From the NCBI RefSeq assembly GCF_905404315.1, contig NC_066265.1, forward strand, positions 24,390,501 to 24,454,500: DNA of 64,000 nucleotides, written 5' to 3'. Each line of letters starts with the position of its first letter. Positions within the stretch are counted from its first letter, which is position 1. Below the pieces are notes generated by a model. The model had not been told where the DNA came from, did no database searches, and saw nothing but the letters and a program-made list of their open reading frames with translations. Below, piece by piece: positions 10,379-21,559 of the stretch. Origin of the DNA: Leptidea sinapis (taxonomy: Eukaryota; Arthropoda; Insecta; Lepidoptera; Pieridae). Made by a program: the position numbers and the translations under genes.

Positions 10379-10453
10379 TAGATAAATCGTGAGTAAAGCC
10401 GTATTACTAAATAAGTTAATCATGTCTCACGAAAGTTTTAATATTTTTAGGAG

Positions 10454-10512
10454 TCGTCTGTGACGCAATAGGTAAAACCGCTACTTTTCACCACGGAGCC
10501 TCCGATCCTAGG
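10454..10512 (+). repeat. tRNA-derived SINE head (family S1), copy 1
   Basis: The string gtgacgcaataggt, then ctcaccacgga-like bases, then a damaged B-box (tccgatcc) matches the - strand head at 45447-45522, where the B-box is intact. Only the head is visible; RTE sequence follows at once. Confidence 0.5.
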
Positions 10513-10526
10513 TAGATCCGCTCAGA

Positions 10527-10700
10527 GGGCATGGAGAGGGCTATGCTCGGAGTTTCCCTGCGAAATGAGGAGATCAGTAGGAGAATCAAAGTAACCGACA
10601 TAGCTCAGATGGTTGCGGAACTGAAGTGGCAGTGGGCAGGGCACATAGCTCGTTGCACAGACGGCCCTCGGGGCAGTAAAGCCTCGAATGACGACTACGT
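10527..10700 (+). pseudogene. RTE-type LINE reverse transcriptase C-terminal fragment
   Basis: The + strand reads EGMERAMLGVSLRNEEISRR then IKVTDIAQMVAELKWQWAGH and IARCTDGPRGSK. This is the distinctive end of RTE-clade LINE ORFs (LGVSLRD..R, KWQWAGH). The upstream polymerase and endonuclease are missing. At 10682 the sequence turns into a perfect palindrome, so the original C-terminus is lost. Confidence 0.85.
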
Positions 10701-10727
10701 ACCGGAAGACGTAGTCGTCATTCGAGG
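10682..10727. repeat. Perfect 19-bp hairpin inside the RTE fragment
   Basis: Arm CCTCGAATGACGACTACGT (10682-10700), loop accggaag, exact reverse complement at 10709-10727. The left arm and loop belong to the RTE sequence; the right arm is a flipped copy. Confidence 0.9.
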
Positions 10728-11532
10728 TAACACTTTTGCCGTTCGCTGTCAGACTGCGAATGACATGTCCATATGTGTATAGAACGTCATTGGAAACAGC
10801 GTATCCCTCGCATCAGGTAGTCTTGGCGTTAACTGCGTCTATACTCTTTTTCTTATAAAAAATAAATAAATCATAATCCATATAGAAAATCTCTTCATAA
10901 AGCAATTTGAAAATAAATAATAAACAAAAGTATGTGATTCAATAGATAAATAATACACAAAACCATTGAATCCTTACATTTATTAGTCCAACTTGAAACC
11001 GAACTGTATATGTAAGTGTGGAAGTGAATGCTAACGAGCCGTCGACAAAAGCCGCTATTAATTTTACTCTCTCTGTAGAATAAAATATGATGAATTTATA
11101 ATTATTGTGCGTCATAACATATTCTATACCTGCTGTAAGCTTTTGAGGATTACGAAAATCCTCATATTATAATGTGAAATTCATTTCATCGACAATATTC
11201 GATTTTTTTTTCCAAAACGGATTAGTGTTCTACTGAAGCGGGAAAGATTCGAGGCTTATCAAAAATTGTTGGAATTATCGAGAACACGTTGTATATAATT
11301 CATAAAGTGGCTTGGGTGGCGTGAAGAGGTAAATCTGAATGCGACAAGGAACCTAATCCGGAATTAGCTGAGCGGAGGAAATGAGTGTTCATGCAAACAC
11401 CCTTCCCGCGTCTACGTTCTCGCTAAATGTATGCGATATGGAAAGTGATGACACCGTGTGTTCACGAATAAGGAATCGCTTTAGCTTTATTCCTTTAAAA
11501 GTTTAAGATTATTACTTACTTTTACAGTACCT
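10728..11532. other. Noncoding spacer
   Basis: No gene or recognised repeat. Confidence 0.4.
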
Positions 11533-11826
11533 CTTCTACCACTGGGAGGCTTCTTTGCGCAGGATGCCGGTTAGTTAGTTCATGGGTACCACAAAGGCGC
11601 CTATTCTTCCGTGATACGATCTGAAGGGCGCCGTAGCTAGGAAAATTACTGGGCAAATGGGACTTAACGTCTTATGTTTCAAAGTGACGAGCGCAGTTGT
11701 AGTGCCGCTCAGAATTTTTGGGGTTTTTCAAGAATCCTGAGCGGCACTGTATTGTAATGGACAGGGCGTATCAATTACCATCAGCTGAACGCCCTTTTCG
11801 TCTTGTCCCTTATATTCATAAAAAAT
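11533..11826 (+). mobile_element. Rep-A copy 4 (full length)
   Basis: Both ends are present: ccactgggaggcttctttgc at the left and catcagctgaacgccctttt with a cataaaaaa tail at the right. The ORF 11718-11999 reads through this copy and into the next one and is not a gene. Confidence 0.9.
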
Positions 11827-11875
11827 ACCTCTCTGCACTTTCTAAATATCTAACAAACAATTACAAAGAGATTTT

Positions 11876-12080
11876 AACCAGTGGGAGGGTTCTTTGCACA
11901 GAATGTCAGCTGTGTAGGCGTCGCATTTTCCCGTCGTGGATCAGTAATGTGCAAATTATACTTCGGTTTTTAGTGCTAGCTAGTGAAATTAGTACTTAAC
12001 TAATGTGACTTAACATCTTATATCTCAAAGTGACGAGCGTAATGTGATGCTGTTCATAGTTTTGGGTAAACAGGTGAACG
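11876..12080 (+). mobile_element. Rep-A copy 5 (5' two-thirds, diverged)
   Basis: It starts accagtgggagggttctttg and can be followed through ctagctagtgaaattagt, gtgacttaacatcttat and aaagtgacgagcgt. It then fades after about 12070. It is more diverged than its neighbour copy 4 and lacks the A-tail. Confidence 0.8.
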
Positions 12081-12346
12081 TCTTACGCGTCCCGTCAATA
12101 TTTGTCATAAAAATAAAACAATGGCCTTCTATTTTTTGAACGCGATATGAAGTAGTTAAGGAGAAAACAAACTTTAATGTCAAGTCAACAAAATGCTTAT
12201 TATAATCGTTTATATGTATACACTTAGTCTGGCCACTGTTACAATTAAAAATAAACAAAATATTTCATTTGAATTTGGAATCTGTCATTTTTATATGATT
12301 TTTCATTGAGTTTTTTCATTTTGGCGCCACATTGCACAATATTAAA

Positions 12347-12579
12347 ATGGAGTGGGGTGATAAAGAGCTTTATAGAGAGTAAGTTTTTTATATTTAAATT
12401 TATGTATTTAACTAACACACAGTAAAAGTATTACATGTTATATGCAAAAAAAAATTCTTTGTTTCAGTATTTATGGCAAGACTAGATTTAATTCACTATC
12501 ATATGAATATCTGCGTTGTTATGAGTATCGAATAAATTTAAGCCTTAAAAGAAAAAGATTTTACGGAGAAATCCGCTGA
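12347..12579 (+). CDS. Candidate two-exon small gene (47 codons)
   Basis: Exon 1 12347-12378 has an ATG in a good context (aaaATGG) and ends at a strong donor AGA|GTAAGT. An 88-bp intron (12379-12467 including the acceptor) ends ttctttgtttcag. Exon 2 12468-12579 continues in frame through 36 codons to a TGA. The joined product starts MEWGDKELYRDIYG and ends KRKRFYGEIR; it is basic at the end. The intron size and splice signals are normal for insects. I recognise no family, and a chance fit in AT-rich DNA cannot be excluded. No poly-A signal was established. Confidence 0.25.
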
Positions 12580-13525
12580 GCCAATCGAGTTATATTTTCT
12601 AAATACTTGAAAAATCACAGTAAACACCGATATATTTTAATAATAAAAAAAATATTTAAGCCTGAGTTATTGAAATATTCAAAGCAATATTTAACAAACA
12701 AACGAACGCAGACTTAACAGGCGAACAATTATTCTGTAAAAAGTGATACCCTTTGCTGTAACTGTCAAAGTATTTCCTCCTCTTTGTCATTCGATAAGAA
12801 AAAGCGATTCACTCGATTGTATGAAACGTACAGTCATTGACAGATTGACAGATGACGGCTATAATGTTAAAGAAAAGGAGATCCACTACGTTATAAGCAA
12901 CTGTTCGCTTTCAAACTTAGCCAGATTATACTTCGTCACCATAATATTGTAATTACTATTTCAAACTTATGTCAAATCACTGCACGTTTCATACTAAACT
13001 AAATTTCAATTTTTACTTAGGCAGTCCCGCATCCTATTACGTAGTATTTACATCCTCTTTGTTGTACTCTTATATTGAATTTAGGAAGCGGTTTGCTTAG
13101 TTAATTATTATTTTATATAAGTATACTTTAATTATAGAGCAATGTAATCAAACCTAAGCGTATTAATTAAATAAAATTAAAAAATTAAAACATATTTCTA
13201 TTTATACCAATCATTTTGCAGTAATTAAATTAGAGTTTTTGAACTATACGAACATTTGCGAAAATATTTAGACAGAGCTCTGTTGGAATACCAGACTATA
13301 AGGTCCAGTTAAGTATTTGTTTCGAGTTTATGGCGAATACTTCCCGAAGACGGTACGTATTTTTATAGCATTTGTTATACTAAAATGTTTAAGGGTTATT
13401 TAAATTTTATACTTGCATCGTAATAAAGAAATAACTGTTGAAGCTGTAGTTTAAAGAAAATATATATAATATAGACTGTCTAAAATCACTATAAATATAA
13501 ATAAATTTCAATTTGGCTGTTAAAC
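12580..13525. other. Noncoding spacer
   Basis: Apart from the short + strand ORF at 12743-12952 (no recognised domain), nothing is seen. Confidence 0.35.
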
Positions 13526-13632
13526 TTAACTTACAAATAAACTCGGTATAAATTTATACCTGAGAATAAACCAAGAATATGCAAAATTTTTACAAATAGA
13601 CATTTTGATTATGATTGGTTTATTCGGTCGCA
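13526..13632 (+). repeat. Fold-back MITE-T, partial copy
   Basis: It shares cttacaaataaac, ggtataaatttatacc and gagaataaaccaagaatatg with the element at 17361-17583. A gaataaacca / tggtttattc inverted pair lies inside (about 13563-13625). The outer end is missing on the right. Confidence 0.6.
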
Positions 13633-13637
13633 ATGTA

Positions 13638-13922
13638 CAAAACTTGAACAAAAAAAACTGCTTTCCGGATCACCCAATGTCCAATCTGAGCAAATATAGT
13701 CTTGTATATAGTGGTGATTTTTACCTTTGAATTCTAAAGTAAAATGTTATTGTAGCAGTTTCTTATTGAAACACGGATAAAACTACATTTTTTAAAATTG
13801 AAACCTAGCTAGATTGATTTCTCGCCCCCGAAATTACCTGTACACTAAATTTCATTAAAATCGTTGAAGCCGTTTCCGAGATTCAGGTTATATAACAAAA
13901 AGTTTAAATAATACGCCAAAAT
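13638..13922 (-). repeat. tRNA-headed repeat S2, copy 1 (head damaged)
   Basis: Matches 30235-30600 over the blocks ctgctttccggatcacccaa, cttgtatatagtggtga, aaacacggataaaactacat, cctagctagat and gttgaagccgtttccgagat. The B-box part of the head is deleted. Confidence 0.75.
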
Positions 13923-14045
13923 CTACAGGGTTATAGTGTTGGCTACCTATAAATATCATAAGACCTTTATAAAATCACTAGGTTCACATAAAAACATTCT
14001 CCACACACAGCCTGAAGTTGTATAAACATTAAACCCCAGGATAAA

Positions 14046-14390
14046 TTATAATTCTATCATTTTACTTGTTGCGAGTAAACTCCTGTGATTTATGGGTGTA
14101 GCGGATGGTTCGTTTAGTAAATATCGTACAGCATTAAGGCACATACGGGAAAACTTGTGTAAGCGTTCTATGGCCTGGTGTAATTCTAAAACAAACTTAG
14201 TCCATTGCAATATTCCACCTGATTCTTCCATCTGTGTCACCCGTGAGTAAAGTTCAAATGTTGGAATAGGGGAATTAAATTTCTGTTGTAATTTTACTTT
14301 AGAATTGGTTAAGGATCCATACATATACGCTTTTTGTTCATATAATATGTACTTTATACGTTCGTTTGTTTGTGAAGACCTAATATTATT
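14046..14390 (-). CDS. Unidentified 114-codon open segment, possible exon
   Basis: An open frame runs on the - strand from just after a TAG at 14391-14393 to a TAA at 14046-14048. Within it, ATG at 14322-14324 would give 92 residues beginning MYGSLTNSKVKLQQ, but the frame is equally protein-like upstream (TNERIKYILYEQKAY). The composition is balanced, with a helical-looking stretch (ESGGILQWTKFVLELHQAIE) and charged residues, unlike the Phe/Ile/Leu-rich noise ORFs nearby. An AG acceptor could start it at 14379 and a GTAAAA donor could end it near 14065. I do not recognise the protein. It may be an exon of an unknown gene or a retrocopy. Confidence 0.35.
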   Translation of the reverse strand, partial: NNIRSSQTNERIKYILYEQKAYMYGSLTNSKVKLQQKFNSPIPTFELYSRVTQMEESGGILQWTKFVLELHQAIERLHKFSRMCLNAVRYLLNEPSATPINHRSLLATSKMIEL

Positions 14391-15269
14391 CTATAAGACA
14401 TATAGACTATTCACACCTTCGATTTTAGTGCTGCCATACTATTTTTACAATTCAGCTTCAGTTTCGAGAATTATACTAAATATTATGTTTGGATTTTTTA
14501 AAGAAATTTCAAAGTATTGTCCGAACAAATTCATTTAAATAATTGTTTTCAAAGTAAAGTTGATAATTTTACGATATTTCTTTAAAGCGATTCTATAGCT
14601 ATGATTTAGAAAAAGTTCGAGCAAGATTTAATGAAAAAAAATTCTTATTTTAGAGAGACGTCATCGCCTATAAGGTTTTATTATTTAACACCTCTCCAGT
14701 AACCTTTATTATTTAAAGGTGATAAATATTGTAAATATTAAATTAGAGTGTATTTAAGGAAAATCTGTTTTTTATTAATTTTTATAAACTACCTTTTCAT
14801 GCACGTGATATTTTTCGTGGGATTTTTTTGAACAAAATTTCAATATAATAATTAAATATACCTCCAAAGTAAGGTCATATGTTTACAGCTGTTTATATTG
14901 TGTGGATTATCGTCGTAATAATATTATTCTAAGGATATGATTAAATAACACGTGCTCATGTACGAGGTACAAGGAACAATACTTACTTTGTAATTAGTAC
15001 ACAAAACCTCCTGTAGATGGCCGGAGCCATCACATGGGTCACTGTTTATTACTCAATAATGATCAACGTAGCGCACAGTTCCAAATAATTTAATTAAAGG
15101 TCTCTCAAGGACCCAAGTATACCAAAGTTTTGGGTATGGTATGTTATATGTAATGAAACTGTAGTATTATGTTTTATACACTGGTACTAACTTAAGCCGT
15201 TAAATAATATTATTTCACTATAATATCACAGAAATATTTAAATTATTTTAAAACATTTCTATATTACTT
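14391..15269. other. Noncoding spacer
   Basis: No gene or recognised repeat apart from the flanking features. Confidence 0.35.
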
Positions 15270-15553
15270 TTTTTTTATGGAAGAGTTGATGTTAAGTGAT
15301 CACCGCCGCCCACATATACATTCTCTTACAATACTAGAGAAATCACAGGAGGGTTGAAGGCTTTTTAGAAAATTGTACGCGCTTTTTTTGAAGCTACCCA
15401 TGTCGTATCGTTCTGGAAACAACAAGAAACTCATTCCACAGCATTGTTGTACGTGGAAGAAAGTCCCTTGACAACCGGACTCTGGAGGAGCGCTAGACAT
15501 CAAGATGGTGGGGATGATATTCTAATTTGTGGCGTGTCATGCGAAGGTGGTAT
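15270..15553 (-). pseudogene. LINE-B 3' end (CR1/Jockey-type RT C-terminus), copy 1
   Basis: The - strand sequence matches the better copy at 52639-53011: HHLD-type start, RSSTVRFSRSFLPRT analogue, FPERYDMGSFKKSAYNFLKS, then the 3' tail and an A-run at the left end. Several frame breaks are present. It is a 5'-truncated dead LINE copy. Confidence 0.8.
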
Positions 15554-17360
15554 CCAGTGACAGCAAACCCGAGATAAATGCAGTAGACGACATACAATGA
15601 AGAACGTCTTTACGCAAAATTACTTATAAAAATAGTTGTTTTAACTTTCGTAAATAATGCTCTGACAAATCCTGAAATAGACAATTGAATCACGCATTTA
15701 GAGTCAACGCTTAATTTCGAATTACAATTTACTTAGGAATAGTTTTGTTAAGGAGCTGGATGATAATGGAGCATGTGGATCACCTTATGGTAATTGATCA
15801 CCTCCGAACATACTCAGAGAAGTTACAGGACAGGGGTACAAGCCATTTATTAATAATATGGTATGTTTAAATATGCTATTTTAACCTTTCATAAAAAGAT
15901 TTTCATTTAGGTACTTGCCTCACATCGTCACAAATGTTATCAGTGCTTACGGAGGTTAGTTTACTGACGATTTTTTCACATGGTTAAGCTTATATATAAC
16001 TTGAAATGGTATAAAAGGCATTTACTTTATTTAAAATTGATTCTTTTACATATCTTTTTATGTATATTAAAGATACAACCACTAAGAAATGGTACAGGAA
16101 AATCCTCCCAGTATTATTTTTCCTTAAATTTAATATTGGCATGTGTGTTATGTCATCATTTCTATTGCTATAAAATTATCATAATCTAGTCGAGGGCTGT
16201 GCGGTCGTTTAAATGTTCCGTTGTTGAGTAGTAAGATTTACTGCAGAGACTATTTTAAATGGCGCTTTATAAATTGTAAAGGTATACTTATAAAACCTTA
16301 TGGCTGTTATTTATCTTGTGGAGCCTACAAGAATGAGTAATCAAATTATTTATTTCAGTTGTAGTAAAAATAAAAATCGCAATTTTTGTTTTAACTTTTA
16401 TTAAATTATCATAAATACAATCACAATGAACGATCATATTAATATTTATATTTTCTTTAAGGTTTTTTTTAATGTCTGTCTTTCATAAAATTCAATAGAA
16501 TAGTTAAAACTAAATTTAAACCAGTAAAAACATCTTAAAATCTAATCAAATCGCCTGTTAAGAATTACAAAGTGATTTACTGAGTTATAAATAATTCTAC
16601 ATCAAAAATCTTTCCGTAACTTGACATAAACATCCAGTATTTTCCGTTTTAAAAAGTTCTCAAGTAAAATACCTATAAAAGTGTCCAACGTTGCAATTAA
16701 CACAGTTCCACTCCATCGCGAGGACCGAGATAAAAATGAAAAAGTAATGGATTGATGGCAAACTTGCCGTGAAAAAATTGAGTCAATGATGTAGTTAATA
16801 CCCGCGGAGCAACGGGAGAAGTGTTTTGTAAAATTTCAATGAAAAAATCCTCGTTGCTATTCGGTTGAGGGGAAACTCGTTGGGCCGATGTCGTGGCGGT
16901 AATTTAGCATCATTTGTTTTCTATGAATATTTATCAGGCACAAAACAAAGGACGTTTTAATTGAATCGCCGTTATTGATTATGACAGGTATATCGTATGC
17001 ACATAAATTGGTAAGAATTTTGTATTATGTTTATGACGTATGGGTAATTTCGGGCAATCGAATCTTTATTATAAAACTGAGCTTCAAGCAATCATAAAAT
17101 CAGTTTCGTATTGATAAGGAGCATATTCACAAGTTCATGGTGTAACATGAGTGTTTCTTAAGTTAAAAAGTATAAAGAAGCCGAAGAATTGGAATTAATT
17201 CGTAAACTCTTGAATCAGGTGATTTTTTTCTGGGCAATGGCTATGTAAAGCATTTAACTTTTACAGCAATACTTAAAAGCATATATTAACAATAAACTAG
17301 CTTAACTTAAGTCTTAATATGAACATAATAATAAGACGTATGTTTTCATAAAACATATAC
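15554..17360. other. Noncoding spacer
   Basis: A weak LINE-like scrap (gatcacctccgaacatactc) lies near 15770-15830. Otherwise no gene or repeat is recognised. Confidence 0.35.
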
Positions 17361-17583
17361 GGCCTTACAAATGAACTTGCTATAATGTAATATATGAGAA
17401 TAAACCAAGAATATGCTAAATGTTGACTATATCGCTGACAACACTGTCAATACAATGACAATACCACGGTAAACGTTCAACTTCCGAATAAACCAATCAT
17501 AAACATAGAACTATTTGTAAACATTTTGTATATTTTTATTTTATTCCTAGGTATAACTTTATACCACGTTTATTTGTAAGGCC
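17361..17583. mobile_element. MITE-T with terminal inverted repeats
   Basis: The ends GGCCTTACAAATGAAC (17361-17376) and GTTTATTTGTAAGGCC (17568-17583) are inverted copies with one mismatch in 16. The 223-bp interior has no ORF and shares gagaataaaccaagaatatg with 13526-13632. No clear target duplication was identified. Confidence 0.7.
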
Positions 17584-18446
17584 ACTACACGTTAGCAGTG
17601 TAAGCATTACTTCAAACTTTATGCAGAATCGAATCTACATCACATACAATATATTCAAATTAATATAACGTGGTGATGTTAAAAGCGCGTGATATTTAAA
17701 TTTAAAGCCGCCACCGACAGTTCAATTACGAGTAATAGCCCCTGATTCATGTTTGTATTGCTAATTAGTAGCTGACTCAACTTTTGTCACTAACTAGACA
17801 CCGCTCTTACAGCCACTCCACTGACAGTTTGTTTCATAAATTATACGCCGTCTACGACACAAATTTAAACGGCGTGAGATTTTCTTCACGCTCAATTAAC
17901 CGTTAGTCTAATGTCATTAGCTGTTTATACTTTGCTGCGGTGGAGTTATTCTAAGGCAACATCAACTTTGTAGGGACAAAGGTTGGTGAGAATAGATTTT
18001 TATTTAGATATATCATCATTCACATTGGTATTCCAGTATTCGATTTTTAAATGATACACAAGGAATTTTTGTCTATGTTACAAATGACTTAAAATTTTTT
18101 TTTGAAGATAATAACTTCATTAGTCGCGCTCAGCAGTTTTTTGTGTGCGTATTTAATGAGACTGCTTTTAATGGGACTTATCATCTTATGCCTTGTAGTA
18201 ACGAGAGCAACGTCGCTCAGAATTTCGGGTTCAATTAAAGTAGAGGTACAAAAAAGTGCCTCATCGTAAACTTTATCCGAGATATTTATAGAGGTCCCAA
18301 GAAAACATGACAAAACCAAATCCAACGCGGAAGAAATTGCCAGCAGAAACCACCTCAGTCTGGTTGCTAGAGAGTATGGGCGAAACTGGTAACCTACAAG
18401 CAGGTATGTTCGTTTTTCCTCCTAGTGCTTACAAAAATGTTGAGTT
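17584..18446. other. Noncoding spacer
   Basis: The 78-residue - strand ORF at 18089-18325 shows no domain I recognise and is not called. Confidence 0.35.
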
Positions 18447-18737
18447 CTGGAACGTGGGAGGCTCCTTTGCATAAGAAGCCGGCTAGATTATGGGTACCAC
18501 AACGGCGCCTATTTTTGCAGTAATGTGTTTCGGTCTGAAGGGCGCCGTAGCTAGTGAAATTACTGGGCAAATGAGACTTAACATCTTATGTCTCAAGGAG
18601 ACGAGCGCAATTGTGGTGCCTCTCAGAATGTTTGGGTTTTTCAAGAATCCTGAGCGACACTGCATTGCAATGGGTAGGGCGTATCAATTACCATCAGTTG
18701 AAAGTCCTGCTCTTCTCGTCCCTTATTTTCATAAAAA
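18447..18737 (+). mobile_element. Rep-A copy 6 (nearly full length)
   Basis: It runs from gtgggaggctcctttgcata to a cataaaaaagaaa tail. The stretch for the tandem gcagtaatgtg piece is shorter than in copy 7. ORFs on both strands overlap it and are spurious. Confidence 0.9.
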
Positions 18738-19245
18738 AGAAACGTAAAACCGCATAAAATTGAATAAATTCAACTTATGAACCATAGAAATTGTGCACCT
18801 TAAGCAAATAATATAAAAGCCGAAAAGTTGACATCAAAGTAAATCTTGTAATACTTTGAAAGGACGAACTAATGCGTCGCAGTGTATTTATACTGTCACA
18901 TAAAGTCAAACAGACTGTAGTAACCACAAGTAAATTCGTGCTTGGCGGTCAATAGAAGAAAACTTGTAAATCCCATTGTGAAACGGTAAAGTACACGGAA
19001 ACTTTGGAATTGGGGGCTTAACGTTTCGCCGCCGATGTTTCTCCGAGGGTTTTATTTTGACCAATTTTATTCCTTCTGTATATTTGATTGATATTTTAAC
19101 CTAAATATACTATCACAAAAATGTTCGAACAGTTTTAGCTTAGGTTGCATCATATTAGCTGCTATAGTTAAGGTTTCACAGCAACGCACACTTTAATATA
19201 GACTGCGGAATGTGTTGCACCATCGCGTATTCCTTGGCATAGTTA
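18738..19245. other. Noncoding spacer
   Basis: Nothing recognised between the two Rep-A copies. Confidence 0.35.
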
Positions 19246-19558
19246 CCAGTGGGAGGCTCCTTTGCACAGGATGCCGGCTAGATTATAGGTAGCACAACGG
19301 TGCCTATTTCTGCCGTTAAGCAGTAATGTGTGAGCATTACTGTGTTTTGGTCTGAAGGGCACCGTAGCTAGTGAAATTCCTGGGCAAATAAGACTTAATA
19401 TTTTATGTCTCAAGGTGATGAGCCAGTTGTAGTGCCACTCAGAATTTTTTCGGGTTTTTCAAGAATCCTGAGCGGAACTGAATTCTAATGGGCAGGGCGT
19501 ATCAATTACCATCAGCTGAACGTCCTGCTCGTCTCATCCCTTATTTTCATAAAAAAAG
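19246..19558 (+). mobile_element. Rep-A copy 7 (full length)
   Basis: A good reference copy: accagtgggaggctcctttg at the left, gccgttaagcagtaatgtgt with its agcattactg partner inside, and catcagctgaacgtcctgct, cataaaaaaa at the right. Confidence 0.92.
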
Positions 19559-19674
19559 TTAAAGTTAAAAGTATAATATTAAGTTAGCATCGAATTAATT
19601 TGAAACTATTGATACGTCGCTATTAAGCTATTTAAAATTAACAATAGCTTTAACCGGCGAAGATTGGACGGTTA

Positions 19675-19742
19675 TGGTTAACAGTTAAAGTTAAAAAACA
19701 GTTAAAACAGTTAAACAGTTAAACAGTTAAATAGTTAACATG
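19675..19742 (+). repeat. Imperfect tandem array of a cagttaaa unit
   Basis: The unit (a)cagttaaa is repeated about six to seven times with small changes between 19675 and 19742. Confidence 0.75.
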
Positions 19743-19869
19743 TTTATTATTGCCTAAAGTTATTTGATGCAACGCAGCCTTAAAGTTTTATTTTTAAGAC
19801 CGATTTGTGTTTAAAATTTGCAATGGCTTAAAAATTAATGCAATGCTTTCTATTGAAAAACATTTTCAC

Positions 19870-20190
19870 TTTACTCCACATGTGTAAGCTGGCGTGCTTA
19901 ATACTAGGATAACAGGAGCACGGTGGTTGTTCGTACTATTGCCATTGTACTGCGAGTTGGAGCGACCTGTTGCGCTCAACTATTTTATTAGCGCGCGTGT
20001 GTCGGTGGGCCATTCTTTACGGCTCTTTTGTTGGTGTGCTGTTCAGTTCCACGCCAGTTCTACATACGTGATTGGCCGGGTTTATAAAGCCAACATCTGG
20101 CATTTTTTCAACAAGTGCTGCGTTTTTGAAGTAAAAACTTCTTTAACCGCGTTAGGTACTTTTTGGTAGGGGACAATCTTATGAGTGCAT
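19870..20190 (+). other. GC-richer patch with an uncalled 91-codon ORF
   Basis: The patch is clearly less AT-rich than its surroundings. An ORF from 19894 to 20169 has Cys-rich hydrophobic translation but no recognised domain. A TATAAAG lies at about 20082. It might be an LTR or promoter fragment; no partner copy exists in the window. Confidence 0.25.
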
Positions 20191-21559
20191 GCTTACGACT
20201 AGCGTACGAGATAACTAAATAATTAAAAAAATATTAAATAAATATATTATATAGTTCAACACTTTTTGGATATGTGAAATCTCGTGAGTTTGTCACCGAA
20301 ATACTTATAGCAGTATATCTGTAGCTATACCACTGACGTATTGTACAACATTAGTACAGTGTATATTTTATAAGTTGTTATGTGTATACACTGTGCATTG
20401 TTGAAATAATGTTTTGTTTGATTTATATTTTTTTCAAAATAAATTGAAATTAATAATTTTATTGTGTTTAAACATTATGAAATTTCAAATTTAAATACTA
20501 AAAGTTTTAAGTTTTCAATTCTATCGGCAATTTCTGCAACTGCCATTTTTTTTTCTATTAACTATCATACGTTGTCCTATTCTAAAAGATTCACCATGGC
20601 ATTATGTTCAATATACTTGTAAAACGACTTAAAATTCCAACACCATGTACAAAATAAGTAGATGGATTTTTTCAAACATATTGATGTAAATAGCTGGCAT
20701 TTTTCAGCTAGCTATGTTCTTCTGTCTATAAATTACTCTTTGTTTCTCCATCCCAATGAATCTAAAATAGCTATAATGTACATTTAAGATAATTTAGACG
20801 TCTAGATAGAGCATGTTGCTGTTAGGCAAAGCAAGAAAACAGGCCAAGTTTATTACTTTAGTGTGCGGATACGGTTATCTACAAATAATTCACACACAGA
20901 TACGATGTAATCCTATTTGTGACAACTATTGGTATAAGTATACTGTAAGTATTTATGGTTAAATAAAATTAATAAATAATATTGCTGAAAAATTACGTTA
21001 AAGTATAACACAATGCACAAAACGTTGTTTTCGTAAACGTTTGAATATTTAATACCGAAAGCATGAATTTTAACAAAAGCATCCCCTTTGAATTTCATGA
21101 ATACTTTGTAGTTTTAATAGCATATGAATAGATGTAAAATTGTGTTCTGGCAGGATTTGAAAGCTCTAACAAAACCTTATTGTTCGTTCGTCCCGTATGT
21201 AGAGATTGTCATCTGATAGACGCCAATACGGCAGCATAAATTGAAGGCTTTACAACCACAACGTTGTCTGGGATTTCCCTCAGGGTTTTCATCGGGTAAA
21301 AACTTGATTTTACCACTACTTCCAATATGTTATCTATAATTCAATATTCACTATTAGCTGGCTTATTGCCGATGCTATTTTGTAGTTAGATTAGCTTGAA
21401 ATATGGTAATTTTAGCTAAGATGGCTTTACATTAAATTTATGTTATTTTTTGCCGCCTTTTAAAGCTTTAGCAGAAACGTATATTTAAATATAAGTTTTA
21501 AAACTTATAAATATAATCACTTATATAGTTATGTTAAAAGATGAAAATGAGATTAATGC
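20191..21559. other. Noncoding spacer
   Basis: A small match to the MITE-G end (gacgtctagata) lies at about 20798. No gene. Confidence 0.35.

Larger units (their letters stand above)
10151..10415. repeat. 35-bp perfect inverted repeat enclosing a composite insert
   Basis: The arms 10151-10185 and 10381-10415 are exact reverse complements over 35 nt. Between them lie a hammerhead-like motif on the - strand (10192-10241), a short AT-rich bridge, and a fragment of RTE reverse transcriptase tail on the + strand (about 10282-10378). The arms could be terminal repeats of a Penelope-like or other element, or a template-switch product. Confidence 0.85.

Noticed and set aside
18490..18747. 85-codon ORF and its antisense partner
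   Set aside because: Both lie inside a Rep-A copy. Similar peptides recur in the other copies with random breaks, so this is repeat sequence and not a gene.
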